This document shows positions 1 through 4,357 of a stretch of 7,291 nucleotides of DNA, piece by piece. The stretch comes from Minisyncoccota bacterium (lineage in GTDB: Bacteria; Patescibacteriota; Minisyncoccia; Phycocordibacterales; SBAW01): assembly GCA_020050775.1 (NCBI GenBank), contig JAGVKC010000021.1, positions 1-7,291 on the forward strand, written 5' to 3'. Made by a program: the position numbers and the translations under genes. The notes beneath the pieces are model-generated. The model searched no databases, was not told the DNA's origin, and worked only from the letters and a program-made list of their open reading frames with translations. Each line of letters begins with the position of its first letter. The stretch's first letter is position 1.

Positions 1-420
1 AAAGAAGAGTTTGGTGTGGCTATCGCTGCGCCACAAATCGGAGAGTCACTTCGCATATTTGTTATTGCTGGAAAAGTCTTTGTAGAACCAGAGGAAGAAG
101 GTGAGGAAAAAGATATTCCAAAAGATCGCGTATTTATAAATCCTGTCGTTACGCGTAAATCGCGCGAGAAAAAAGAACTCTCAGAAGGCTGCTTGTCCGT
201 GCGTCACAAATACGGCACGGTGTTGCGCCATACTAAAGCAACCGTGACAGCACTGAATGAAACCGGAGAGGAATTTACCTACCACGGCTCTGGGCTCGTA
301 GCACACATTTTTCAACACGAGTGCGATCACCTAGACGGCATTCTCTACGTCGACAAAGCGATAAAGCTTGAAACGGAGGATGAGTGGCAAGAGGCACGCA
401 AAAAAGTGCGCGGTGAATAA
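1..420 (+). CDS. def: Peptide deformylase, 5' end cut by window edge
   Basis: Peptide deformylase removes the N-formyl group from nascent proteins in the cytoplasm, using a metal ion held by one Cys and two His. All three family motifs are visible in the 139 residues present. Motif 1 is GVAIAAPQIG (residues 5-14), motif 2 is EGCLS with the Cys ligand (62-66), and motif 3 is HECDH (106-110), which supplies both His ligands and the catalytic Glu. The reading frame is open to base 1, so the gene begins upstream; perhaps 25-40 residues are missing compared with usual family length. Motif 1 deviates from the usual GxGLAAPQIG by Ala for the second Gly and Ile for Leu. An acidic, Lys-rich insert (EEEGEEKD) lies before motif 2. 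The stop is 2 nt before fmt, the classic def-fmt arrangement, so co-transcription is likely. The family assignment is secure. Confidence 0.95.
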   Translation, partial: KEEFGVAIAAPQIGESLRIFVIAGKVFVEPEEEGEEKDIPKDRVFINPVVTRKSREKKELSEGCLSVRHKYGTVLRHTKATVTALNETGEEFTYHGSGLVAHIFQHECDHLDGILYVDKAIKLETEDEWQEARKKVRGE

Positions 421-422
421 GT

Positions 423-1283
423 ATGTCTGCACAAGAACCACTTTTTGCATTCTTCGGTACGCCGCGCTTTGCGGTGCAGGTGCTTGATGCGCTTGAAGCG
501 AATGGTTTGGTGCCCGCGCTTGTTGTTACGGCACCGGACAAGCCGCGCGGCCGAGGGCTAGAGCTTAGTCCCTCGCCCGTTAAAGAATGGGCGCTCGAAC
601 GAGACATAGATGTGCTGACGCCAGCTACTCTTAAAGACGAAAACTTCTTGGCAGAACTTGGAAATACCGAATGGGACGTATTTACTGTGGCTGCGTATGC
701 AAAATTGATACCAAAAAATATTCTCGAACTTCCTCGCCGTGGCTGCCTAAACGTACATCCGTCGCTCCTGCCAAAATTCCGTGGCCCCTCGCCTGCTCTT
801 TCAGCAATCCTGGCTGACGAACGCGTAACAGGTGTAAGCCTCATGGAGATGAGCGAAACAATGGATGCTGGTCCTGTAGTAGCGCAAGCGCGCGTTGAGC
901 TTGAAGAAAGTGAATGGCCGCCTAAAGGTTCTCTTTTCGAAGAACTTCTCGCAACCGAGGGCGGTAATTTACTGGCCGAAACGATGCCGCTTTGGATTGC
1001 AGGAGAAGTAACTGCTGAGGTGCAGGATGAATCTAACGCTAGCTTCACAAGAAAATTTACCGACGAAGATGCGCTCATAAACCTCTTGGGCGACGCGCGT
1101 GCAGAACTACTGAAAATTCGCGCGTTCGACAAAGGGCCGCGCGCCTATTTTAAAACACAAGATGGAAAGCGTGTCATCATAACCGACGCAGGAATTGAAA
1201 ACGGCGCATTGAAGCTTCTACGCGTCATACCAGAAGGCAAGAAAGAAATGTCGTTCGAGGAATACAGTCACATTAAAAAATAA
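423..1283 (+). CDS. fmt: Methionyl-tRNA formyltransferase
   Basis: This enzyme transfers a formyl group from 10-formyl-tetrahydrofolate to Met-tRNA(fMet), preparing the initiator tRNA. The protein has 286 residues, somewhat shorter than the usual 310 or so. The N-terminal Rossmann-type hydrolase fold starts with FFGTPRFAV (10-18), followed by the APDKPRGRG segment (37-45) that is typical of Fmt. The catalytic set is intact: Asn110 and His112 in NVHPSLLP, and Asp148 in ETMDAGP. The folate-site loop SLLPKFRGPSP is at 114-124. A short C-terminal tRNA-binding domain follows from about residue 205. The ATG is 2 nt after the deformylase stop and no clear Shine-Dalgarno sequence precedes it, which fits translational coupling. 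The gene ends directly at a bidirectional terminator. A long antisense frame over it is only a shadow. The assignment is secure. Confidence 0.96.
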   Translation: MSAQEPLFAFFGTPRFAVQVLDALEANGLVPALVVTAPDKPRGRGLELSPSPVKEWALERDIDVLTPATLKDENFLAELGNTEWDVFTVAAYAKLIPKNILELPRRGCLNVHPSLLPKFRGPSPALSAILADERVTGVSLMEMSETMDAGPVVAQARVELEESEWPPKGSLFEELLATEGGNLLAETMPLWIAGEVTAEVQDESNASFTRKFTDEDALINLLGDARAELLKIRAFDKGPRAYFKTQDGKRVIITDAGIENGALKLLRVIPEGKKEMSFEEYSHIKK

Positions 1284-1284
1284 A

Positions 1285-1328
1285 ACCGCCCCGTGAGATG
1301 CTGCCTGTCGGCTATCTCATGGGGCGGT
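1285..1328. terminator. Bidirectional intrinsic terminator between fmt and the DUF1653-like gene
   Basis: A 15-bp stem (1285-1299 with 1314-1328, one G-U pair) has the GC core ACCGCCCC/GGGGCGGT. Read on the minus strand the stem is followed by a T-rich run (TTTTATTTTTTAA), an excellent terminator for the minus-strand gene that stops at 1333. On the plus strand it follows the fmt stop by 1 nt with a weaker T tract. It separates two convergent units. Confidence 0.85.
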
Positions 1329-1332
1329 GTGT

Positions 1333-1791
1333 TTATTTGAAAGTCTTAAAACCTTCCGACTCAAGAGCTGCGAAGAGATAACTCGCACTTCTTTCGAAGA
1401 CAAATCTTGGCTTGAGATCTTTTGGCTTAGCACCATCAGGCCCCACGGGCTCCAAGAACCCGCGTTTGCGTTTGCCGTTGATACTGCCTATGAGGGGCCT
1501 ACGCGCAAGATCTCCTACGAACGGAAGGTACTTCGCAAAATACATAACCCCATAGTCGCCAGGCTCTTCAGTGTCATCGGATACTCCGAAGACAATGTAT
1601 CGCATAGGTTTTACTTTGCTGCTTTTATGGTGAATATAAATACCAGGCTTCACCAACATTCGCACGGCTCTGTTCGTTTCTTCCCAGGGAGTAGTCCCCG
1701 GTTTAAACATTTTTGCTTTTTGTACGAGTTCTTTTGCTCGTTCGTACTCTTCACGAAGATTAATAGCTTCAGAAACTTCCACCGATGACAT
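1333..1791 (-). CDS. DUF1653-like protein
   Basis: The function is unknown. The protein has 152 residues and no signal peptide or membrane segment, so it is probably cytoplasmic. Residues 49-116 resemble the DUF1653 pattern: GIYIHHK (50-56), then a Tyr-Ile-Val-Phe-Gly-Val strand (65-70), an acidic DDTEEPGD (72-79), MYFAKYLPFVGDL (83-95), RPL (98-100) and a closing FLEPV (112-116). This is recognised by eye and is not certain. The N-terminal 45 residues are helical and charged, and the C-terminal tail is basic; both lie outside the domain. The start is supported by a strong Shine-Dalgarno sequence, AGGAGG, 4 nt before the ATG. A TACTAT -10-like box is at 1802-1807, so a very short leader is possible. 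Alternatively the gene is co-transcribed with the hibernation-factor gene that ends 41 nt upstream. Confidence 0.7.
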   Translation of the reverse strand: MSSVEVSEAINLREEYERAKELVQKAKMFKPGTTPWEETNRAVRMLVKPGIYIHHKSSKVKPMRYIVFGVSDDTEEPGDYGVMYFAKYLPFVGDLARRPLIGSINGKRKRGFLEPVGPDGAKPKDLKPRFVFERSASYLFAALESEGFKTFK

Positions 1792-1795
1792 GTCC

Positions 1796-1807
1796 CCTCC
1801 TATAGTA
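1796..1807 (-). promoter_or_regulatory. Shine-Dalgarno site with overlapping -10-like box for the DUF1653-like gene
   Basis: On the minus strand TACTAT (1802-1807) is followed at once by AGGAGG (1796-1801) and, after GGAC, by the ATG. The Shine-Dalgarno match is strong and fixes the start. The -10 box is only a candidate because no good -35 lies 16-17 nt upstream. Confidence 0.5.
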
Positions 1808-1832
1808 GAACGTCCGCACAGAGGGTAGCAGG

Positions 1833-2198
1833 CTATATCGATTTGCGCCAGCCGCGCATGAAGTCTTTAGCTTTTGCCGCACTTTGGCGTATAAAGCGCA
1901 GACGCGTTCGCTTTTCGGTGCGTAGTTCTGAAGAAAGATCGTCCATCGCGGCATCTAAAGAAAGATGGAGGGTTTCGCGCACGCCTTCTGCACGGTACAC
2001 TTCTCCGCGCGCCTGCAACGTGTATTCCGCGCGATACTTTGGACCATTTTCTTGGCCGCGGAACTCACATTCAATATCTACATGGGCAGTCGTTTCGCCA
2101 TTAAGGAATTTCTCTGCCTTCTGCAGACATTTCTCGGCGTACGTGCGGATTTCGTCCGTAATTTCAAGCCCGGTTCCTTTGATGTTGTAGTTAAGCAT
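1833..2198 (-). CDS. Short ribosome hibernation factor, HPF/RaiA-like (S30AE family)
   Basis: Proteins of this family bind the small ribosomal subunit in the decoding region and silence ribosomes in stationary phase or stress. The 121-residue product has the expected beta-alpha-beta-beta-beta-alpha layout: N-terminal strand LNYNIKGTGLEITDEIR (2-18), helix to about 33, central strands around HVDIECEF, KYRAEYTLQ and GEVYRAEG, then the diagnostic second helix LHLSLDAAMDDLSSELR (77-93). It is followed by a basic tail (94-121) rich in Arg and Lys. The C-terminal dimerisation domain of long HPF is absent, so this is a short-type factor. An upstream extension of the frame runs through a 40-bp palindrome and is rejected. 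The chosen ATG has no Shine-Dalgarno sequence but a TATACT box 7 nt before it, suggesting leaderless translation. Confidence 0.88.
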   Translation of the reverse strand: MLNYNIKGTGLEITDEIRTYAEKCLQKAEKFLNGETTAHVDIECEFRGQENGPKYRAEYTLQARGEVYRAEGVRETLHLSLDAAMDDLSSELRTEKRTRLRFIRQSAAKAKDFMRGWRKSI

Positions 2199-2205
2199 TA
2201 TAGAA

Positions 2206-2211
2206 AGTATA
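2206..2211 (-). promoter_or_regulatory. -10 box of the hibernation-factor gene, likely leaderless
   Basis: TATACT on the minus strand ends 7 nt before the ATG at 2198. Transcription would then start at or next to the start codon. No Shine-Dalgarno sequence is present and the -35 region is poor. Confidence 0.55.
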
Positions 2212-2268
2212 CAACCAGAACGTATAACTGTACGAAAAAGCTTCTGGAGCGCGCATGAAGCAGCAAAA

Positions 2269-2308
2269 ACATAGGTCCGACCTCTGTATACAGAGGTCGG
2301 ACCTATGT
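2269..2308. repeat. Perfect 40-bp palindrome
   Basis: The half site ACATAGGTCCGACCTCTGTA is followed directly by its exact reverse complement, with the centre between 2288 and 2289 and no mismatch in 20 pairs. On the minus strand it is followed by GTTTTTG, so its RNA hairpin could act as a second, reinforcing terminator before the hibernation-factor promoter. A TATACT box on the minus strand (2315-2320) lies 6 nt before it. It could equally be a large operator or the footprint of a small inverted-repeat element. Confidence 0.8.
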
Positions 2309-2323
2309 AAGCAGAGTATAAAA

Positions 2324-2357
2324 AGTAAAAGCCCGGCAACTCAATGAGTTGCCGGGC
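2324..2357 (-). terminator. Intrinsic terminator of the outer-membrane protein gene
   Basis: A 13-bp perfect stem, GCCCGGCAACTCA (2331-2343) with its complement (2345-2357), has a 1-nt centre. On the minus strand it is followed by TTTTACTTTTTA. It lies about 20 nt after the stop codon of the beta-barrel gene. Confidence 0.88.
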
Positions 2358-2377
2358 TTAGATCGCGTAAGGACGAA

Positions 2378-3052
2378 TTAGGTCCCGAAGCGGTACTTGA
2401 GGCCGATCCGTAGTTTGTGGTTGTGCGCGTCGACCGCATTGGCGAAACCAAATGCGCTCTGCGAGCCGTAGTCGGTGTAGAGATACCCGACGTCCCACGA
2501 GAGGTTGTTGGTCAATGCACCGCGAATCCCGAGACCAGCGATAACCCCGGTGTAATTGTCCTTCGAAATAAGGCCGAAGGTGGGGATGCGCAGTTCGGCT
2601 TTCGCGAAAGCGACACCGGCGGTCACATAGGGAAGCAGGCGACCGTTGTTCATCGGGATGCCGATGAGGCCGCGAACACTCGACTCGTATTTGTACTTGT
2701 GTTCGGCGTCGATGCCGAAGAAGTTGGCATCGCCACCCAAGGTACCAAATGAGATGTCAGCTTCGAGGCCGACAGCCCAGATACCCATGTCCGAAATATA
2801 GCCGGCCTGGAGGCCGCCCACGAATCCGTTGGTGTTGATGCCAAGACCGGTAAAAACCGCGTCTTTGGTTTCGCCGAACCCGTAGCCGATATGCACGCCA
2901 CCATAGAAGCCGGTCCAGTTGAACACCTGCACCTGCTGGCGCTTGAGCTGGTAGGTCGGCGAAACCGGCACATCGGCCGCCGAAGCGACGGATGCAAAAG
3001 TGGTCGAAGCAGCAATAGCCGCTCCGAGAATCAGATATTTCATGGAACGCAT
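2378..3052 (-). CDS. Omp25/Omp31-like outer-membrane beta-barrel protein
   Basis: This appears to be a small structural outer-membrane barrel of the kind abundant in Rhizobiales. The 224-residue product starts with a signal peptide with hydrophobic core LILGAAIAA and a signal peptidase I site after ASA (cleavage about 25/26). A linker and the family hallmark FNWTGFYGGVHIGYGFG (44-60) follow. Alternating Gly/aromatic beta strands then run to the end, including VGLEADISFG, LLPYVTAGVAFAKAEL, LSWDVGYLYTDYGS and LRIGLKYRFGT. The protein ends two residues after the usual terminal Phe. A GGGGG Shine-Dalgarno-like run sits 8 nt before the first ATG; a second ATG (codon 4) is also possible. Codons end mostly in C or G (GGC, ACC, GCC, ATC, CTC), unlike the flanking genes, and a typical CPR cell has no outer membrane. 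It is likely a transferred gene, or else evidence against the CPR placement. Confidence 0.9.
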   Translation of the reverse strand: MRSMKYLILGAAIAASTTFASVASAADVPVSPTYQLKRQQVQVFNWTGFYGGVHIGYGFGETKDAVFTGLGINTNGFVGGLQAGYISDMGIWAVGLEADISFGTLGGDANFFGIDAEHKYKYESSVRGLIGIPMNNGRLLPYVTAGVAFAKAELRIPTFGLISKDNYTGVIAGLGIRGALTNNLSWDVGYLYTDYGSQSAFGFANAVDAHNHKLRIGLKYRFGT

Positions 3053-3116
3053 GATGCGTACCCCCTGTTTGAGTTAAAAAGTACGGCAAGGCCCTACAGA
3101 CCTTAGTCCACTTGGT

Positions 3117-3144
3117 ATTATAACATATCCTCCATAATTTGCAA
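3117..3144 (-). promoter_or_regulatory. Promoter of the outer-membrane protein gene
   Basis: On the minus strand TTGCAA (3139-3144) and TATAAT (3117-3122) are separated by 16 nt. TATAAT is preceded by TGT, an extended -10. Transcription would begin near 3110, giving a leader of roughly 58 nt that contains the Shine-Dalgarno sequence. This is the best sigma-70-type promoter in the window. Confidence 0.72.
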
Positions 3145-3171
3145 ATCCCCTATTTGTGTGGCCTAGTGTAT

Positions 3172-3204
3172 AGAAAAACCGCCCCGGCATATACCGGGGC
3201 GGTT
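3172..3204 (-). terminator. Intrinsic terminator of the unknown minus-strand gene at 3219-3569
   Basis: An 11-bp stem AACCGCCCCGG (3177-3187) pairs with 3194-3204 around a CATATA loop. On the minus strand the stem ends in TTTTTCTA. It follows the stop codon by about 14 nt. It shares the CCGCCCC/GGGGCGG core with two other terminators here. Confidence 0.88.
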
Positions 3205-3218
3205 ATGTAACCTGACGC

Positions 3219-3569
3219 TTAGTGGGCGGGGGAAAGATCTATGACGACGCTATCTCTTTGAGTAGATATGGTCACTAAGATTGATTTTCTTTGCTCGTTC
3301 CCATACATACCGACGAGAAGAAAAGGTTCTCCGGAAGATTCGGCAGAAAGAATGTACACGAAGTCTCCTTGTGCACTTTGCGACAGTGCGCCAAGGAATA
3401 AATGAATATCTTTTGAAGTGGTCCTCAGCGTGACATTCCTATTACATGCCGAGGCGTAAGTCTGATACACCGTGCCATTACGCTTAAAGAACTTCTCGAG
3501 CTTTTCAGCAAAGGACACGTGCAGGGCGGTGCCTTGCACATTTTTACCATTAAGAAAAACTTCTCTCAT
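3219..3569 (-). CDS. Hypothetical protein, 116 residues
   Basis: I do not recognise this gene. The product is soluble, with no signal peptide and no membrane helix. The N-terminal half (1-33) looks helical and basic in places (FAEKLEKFFKRNG, 20-32). A single Cys is at 42 in ACNRN. The C-terminal half has strand-like segments, FVYILSAE (70-77), PFLLVGMYG (82-90) and SILVTIST (96-103), ending in VVIDLSPAH. Translation is well supported by AGGAGAGG on the minus strand just before the ATG, with about 7 nt spacing from AGGAG, and by a strong terminator just after the stop. It stands as its own unit, divergent from the tRNA locus. A TATAAC sequence about 90 nt upstream might be its -10, but that is weak. 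Confidence 0.72.
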   Translation of the reverse strand: MREVFLNGKNVQGTALHVSFAEKLEKFFKRNGTVYQTYASACNRNVTLRTTSKDIHLFLGALSQSAQGDFVYILSAESSGEPFLLVGMYGNEQRKSILVTISTQRDSVVIDLSPAH

Positions 3570-3710
3570 TAGGCCTCTCCTCTTTCGTAGGATCCGCAGG
3601 TAACGCCGCCAGACCCTGCATACCTATCGGAAAGAACTAAGCGACGTTAGAGAAGTTATACAGTAAATATTTTTTTAATCAACTGCACTGTAAAATATCG
3701 CCAAAAACGT

Positions 3711-3716
3711 TATATT
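3711..3716 (+). promoter_or_regulatory. Candidate -10 box for the tRNA-Asn gene
   Basis: TATATT lies 17 nt before the tRNA 5' end, which would give a short 5' leader for RNase P to remove. The -35 region (around 3688-3693, CTGTAA) matches poorly. The rest of 3570-3710 is AT-rich without anything else I can name. Confidence 0.4.
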
Positions 3717-3733
3717 GGTTGAGTTCGACATAT

Positions 3734-4015
3734 TCCGCAGTAGCTCAATGGTAGAGCAGCTCCCTGTGTTTCAAACGCAGCTTCTCGGAGGAATCCGAGT
3801 CGAATAACGAGGTGAATTGCTGGAAACCCCACTGGGGCAATCAGCAGCCAAGCCCTAAATATTTTTAGGGAAGGTTCAGAGACTATTCCGAAAGGAAGTA
3901 GGGCTAATCCCCGAAGCGCCCCGCACCGAGAACCGGTGATGATATAGTCCACGCTCTCAGCAATGAGGGATTACGTGTAAGGAGTTGGTTCCAGGTTCGA
4001 GTCCTGGCTGCGGAG
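3734..4015 (+). tRNA. tRNA-Asn(GUU) interrupted by a group I intron
   Basis: The exons form a full cloverleaf. The acceptor stem TCCGCAG (3734-3740) pairs with CTGCGGA (4008-4014). The D arm GCTC/GAGC is at 3743-3757. The anticodon stem GCTCC (3759-3763) pairs with GGAGT (3981-3985), and the T arm CCAGG-TTCGAGT-CCTGG is at 3991-4007. The discriminator is G4015; CCA is not encoded in full. The spliced anticodon loop reads CTGTTAA, giving anticodon GTT (Asn); first pair T-A and G73 also fit tRNA-Asn. The intron (3768-3977) lies between positions 35 and 36. Placing the junction one base later would make the loop wrong. An intrinsic terminator follows 13 nt after the end. The identity rests on the splice site, which is supported by the intron's P1 helix. 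Confidence 0.93.
3768..3977 (+). ncRNA. Group I self-splicing intron in the tRNA-Asn anticodon loop
   Basis: This 210-nt intron should excise itself by two guanosine-started transesterifications. P1 pairs exon end CTGT plus GT with ACGCAG (3775-3780), giving the required U-G wobble at the 5' splice site (U3767). P2 is CTCGGA-GGAA-TCCGAG (3784-3799). The conserved core is clear: P element AATTGCTGGAAA (3815-3826), P5 CCCC/GGGG, Q AATCAGCAGCCAAGC (3839-3853), P6 extension CCCTAAA/TTTAGGG (3853-3870), R GGTTCAGAGACTA (3873-3885), S GATGATATAGTCC (3938-3950). P7 pairs GACTAT with ATAGTC. A hairpin CACCG/CGGTG (3924-3938) fits P8. P9 is CTCTCA-GCAA-TGAGGG (3954-3969) with a GNRA loop. The last intron base is G3977, as required. 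I could not assign P3 firmly. The core resembles subgroup IC3 as in cyanobacterial tRNA-Leu introns. No endonuclease gene is inside. Confidence 0.93.
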
Positions 4016-4027
4016 CAAAGTTCGAGG

Positions 4028-4050
4028 AAATCCCCTTTCGGGGATTTTTT
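4028..4050 (+). terminator. Intrinsic terminator after tRNA-Asn
   Basis: The stem AAATCCCC (4028-4035) pairs with GGGGATTT (4040-4047) around TTTC, and the T run continues to 4050. It ends the tRNA transcript and opens the first 167-nt repeat interval. Confidence 0.88.
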
Positions 4051-4068
4051 CGTACTTCAGTTTTGTAT

Positions 4069-4173
4069 CAGGAATCTCACATGTCAGGGGGTCGGGGAAC
4101 GACTAGTTCCCCGTGGCGGAATATACAAACCGAGGGGTTTGTAAGAGCTGGAGACTCAGGAGTGAGATTCCTG
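4069..4173 (+). other. Structured element in interval 1: 12-bp long-range stem with two hairpins
   Basis: CAGGAATCTCAC (4069-4080) is the exact complement of GTGAGATTCCTG (4162-4173), which includes the start of the repeated tRNA 3' end. Enclosed are the 8-bp hairpin CGGGGAAC/GTTCCCCG (4093-4113, loop GACTA) and the 8-bp hairpin TACAAACC/GGTTTGTA (4124-4143, loop GAGG). CAGGA at 4157-4161 can also pair with TCCTG (4169-4173) around a 7-nt loop, like a tRNA T arm, so two folds compete. The region is non-coding. Its function is unknown. Confidence 0.7.
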
Positions 4174-4197
4174 GCTGCGGAGCAAGAGACTACTAAC

Positions 4198-4221
4198 CCC
4201 GACGCATGCCGTCGGGTTTTT
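4198..4221 (+). terminator. Intrinsic terminator after the second tRNA 3'-end copy
   Basis: CCCGACG (4198-4204) pairs with CGTCGGG (4210-4216) around CATGC, followed by TTTTT (4217-4221). It sits 15 nt after copy 2, the same relative place as the terminator after the real tRNA. Confidence 0.8.
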
Positions 4222-4226
4222 GTAGT

Positions 4227-4335
4227 TCTCTCCGTGAACAGGACTCGAACGCCGGAGCGGGCACCCGCAATTGCGGGTCGCGAGGCGGTGCCCAGACAAA
4301 ACTTTTTGACGAAAAAGTTTTAGTCGAGGGAGAGA
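4227..4335 (+). other. Structured element in interval 2: basal stem with two strong hairpins
   Basis: TCTCTCC (4227-4233) pairs with GGAGAGA (4329-4335) next to the third tRNA 3'-end copy. Inside are GGGCACC/GGTGCCC (4259-4265 with 4287-4293), which contains the 16-bp palindrome ACCCGCAATTGCGGGT (4263-4278), and a 10-bp hairpin AAAACTTTTT/AAAAAGTTTT (4298-4321, loop GACG). The primary sequence differs from interval 1 but the plan is the same. CAGGACTCGAAC (4239-4250) is an exact inverted copy of 12 nt of the tRNA T arm. It is non-coding and of unknown function. Confidence 0.65.
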
Positions 4336-4357
4336 TTCCTGGCTGCGGAGCCTGATT

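Larger units (their letters stand above)
4002..4351 (+). repeat. Tandem array of three tRNA-Asn 3' ends, 167/168-nt period
   Basis: The 15-mer TCCTGGCTGCGGAGC, the T-stem and acceptor 3' strand of tRNA-Asn, occurs at 4002-4016 (the real tRNA), 4169-4183 and 4337-4351, spaced 167 and 168 nt. Copies 2 and 3 share 20 nt, GAGATTCCTGGCTGCGGAGC. Copies 1 and 2 share two extra A bases downstream. In interval 1 the likeness also reaches upstream: TGTAAG then a degenerate match to the 3' exon from its anticodon loop on. No acceptor 5' partner is found, so neither copy is a working tRNA. Each interval holds a terminator followed by a structured, non-coding element. Possible explanations are integration scars or small cassettes at a tRNA attachment site, or stepwise duplication. 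The layout is seen directly; the origin is inference. Confidence 0.85.

Noticed and set aside
275..1132. Long minus-strand open frame of 285 codons opposite fmt
   Set aside because: It is Ser/Arg/Ala-rich without domain pattern and fully antisense to a clear fmt gene that carries all catalytic motifs.
2199..2339. N-terminal extension of the hibernation factor
   Set aside because: The extension would translate the 40-bp palindrome and the promoter region, and family homology starts at the ATG at 2198.
4069..4173. Integron attC site
   Set aside because: The size and folded form are suggestive, but the R and L box pattern ending in GTTRRRY is not present and no integrase lies in the window.
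4223..4320. Possible minus-strand tRNA suggested by an inverted T-arm sequence
   Set aside because: The stem next to TTCGAGT does not pair (GGCG against CCTG) and no acceptor or anticodon arm can be formed.
3985..4323. Open frame of 112 codons over the tRNA 3' exon and the repeat array
   Set aside because: It begins inside the tRNA and spans two terminators and several hairpins. It has no ribosome-binding site and its composition is not protein-like.
4002..4351. CRISPR array
   Set aside because: The repeats are too far apart (167/168 nt), only three, derived from tRNA, and no cas gene is present.
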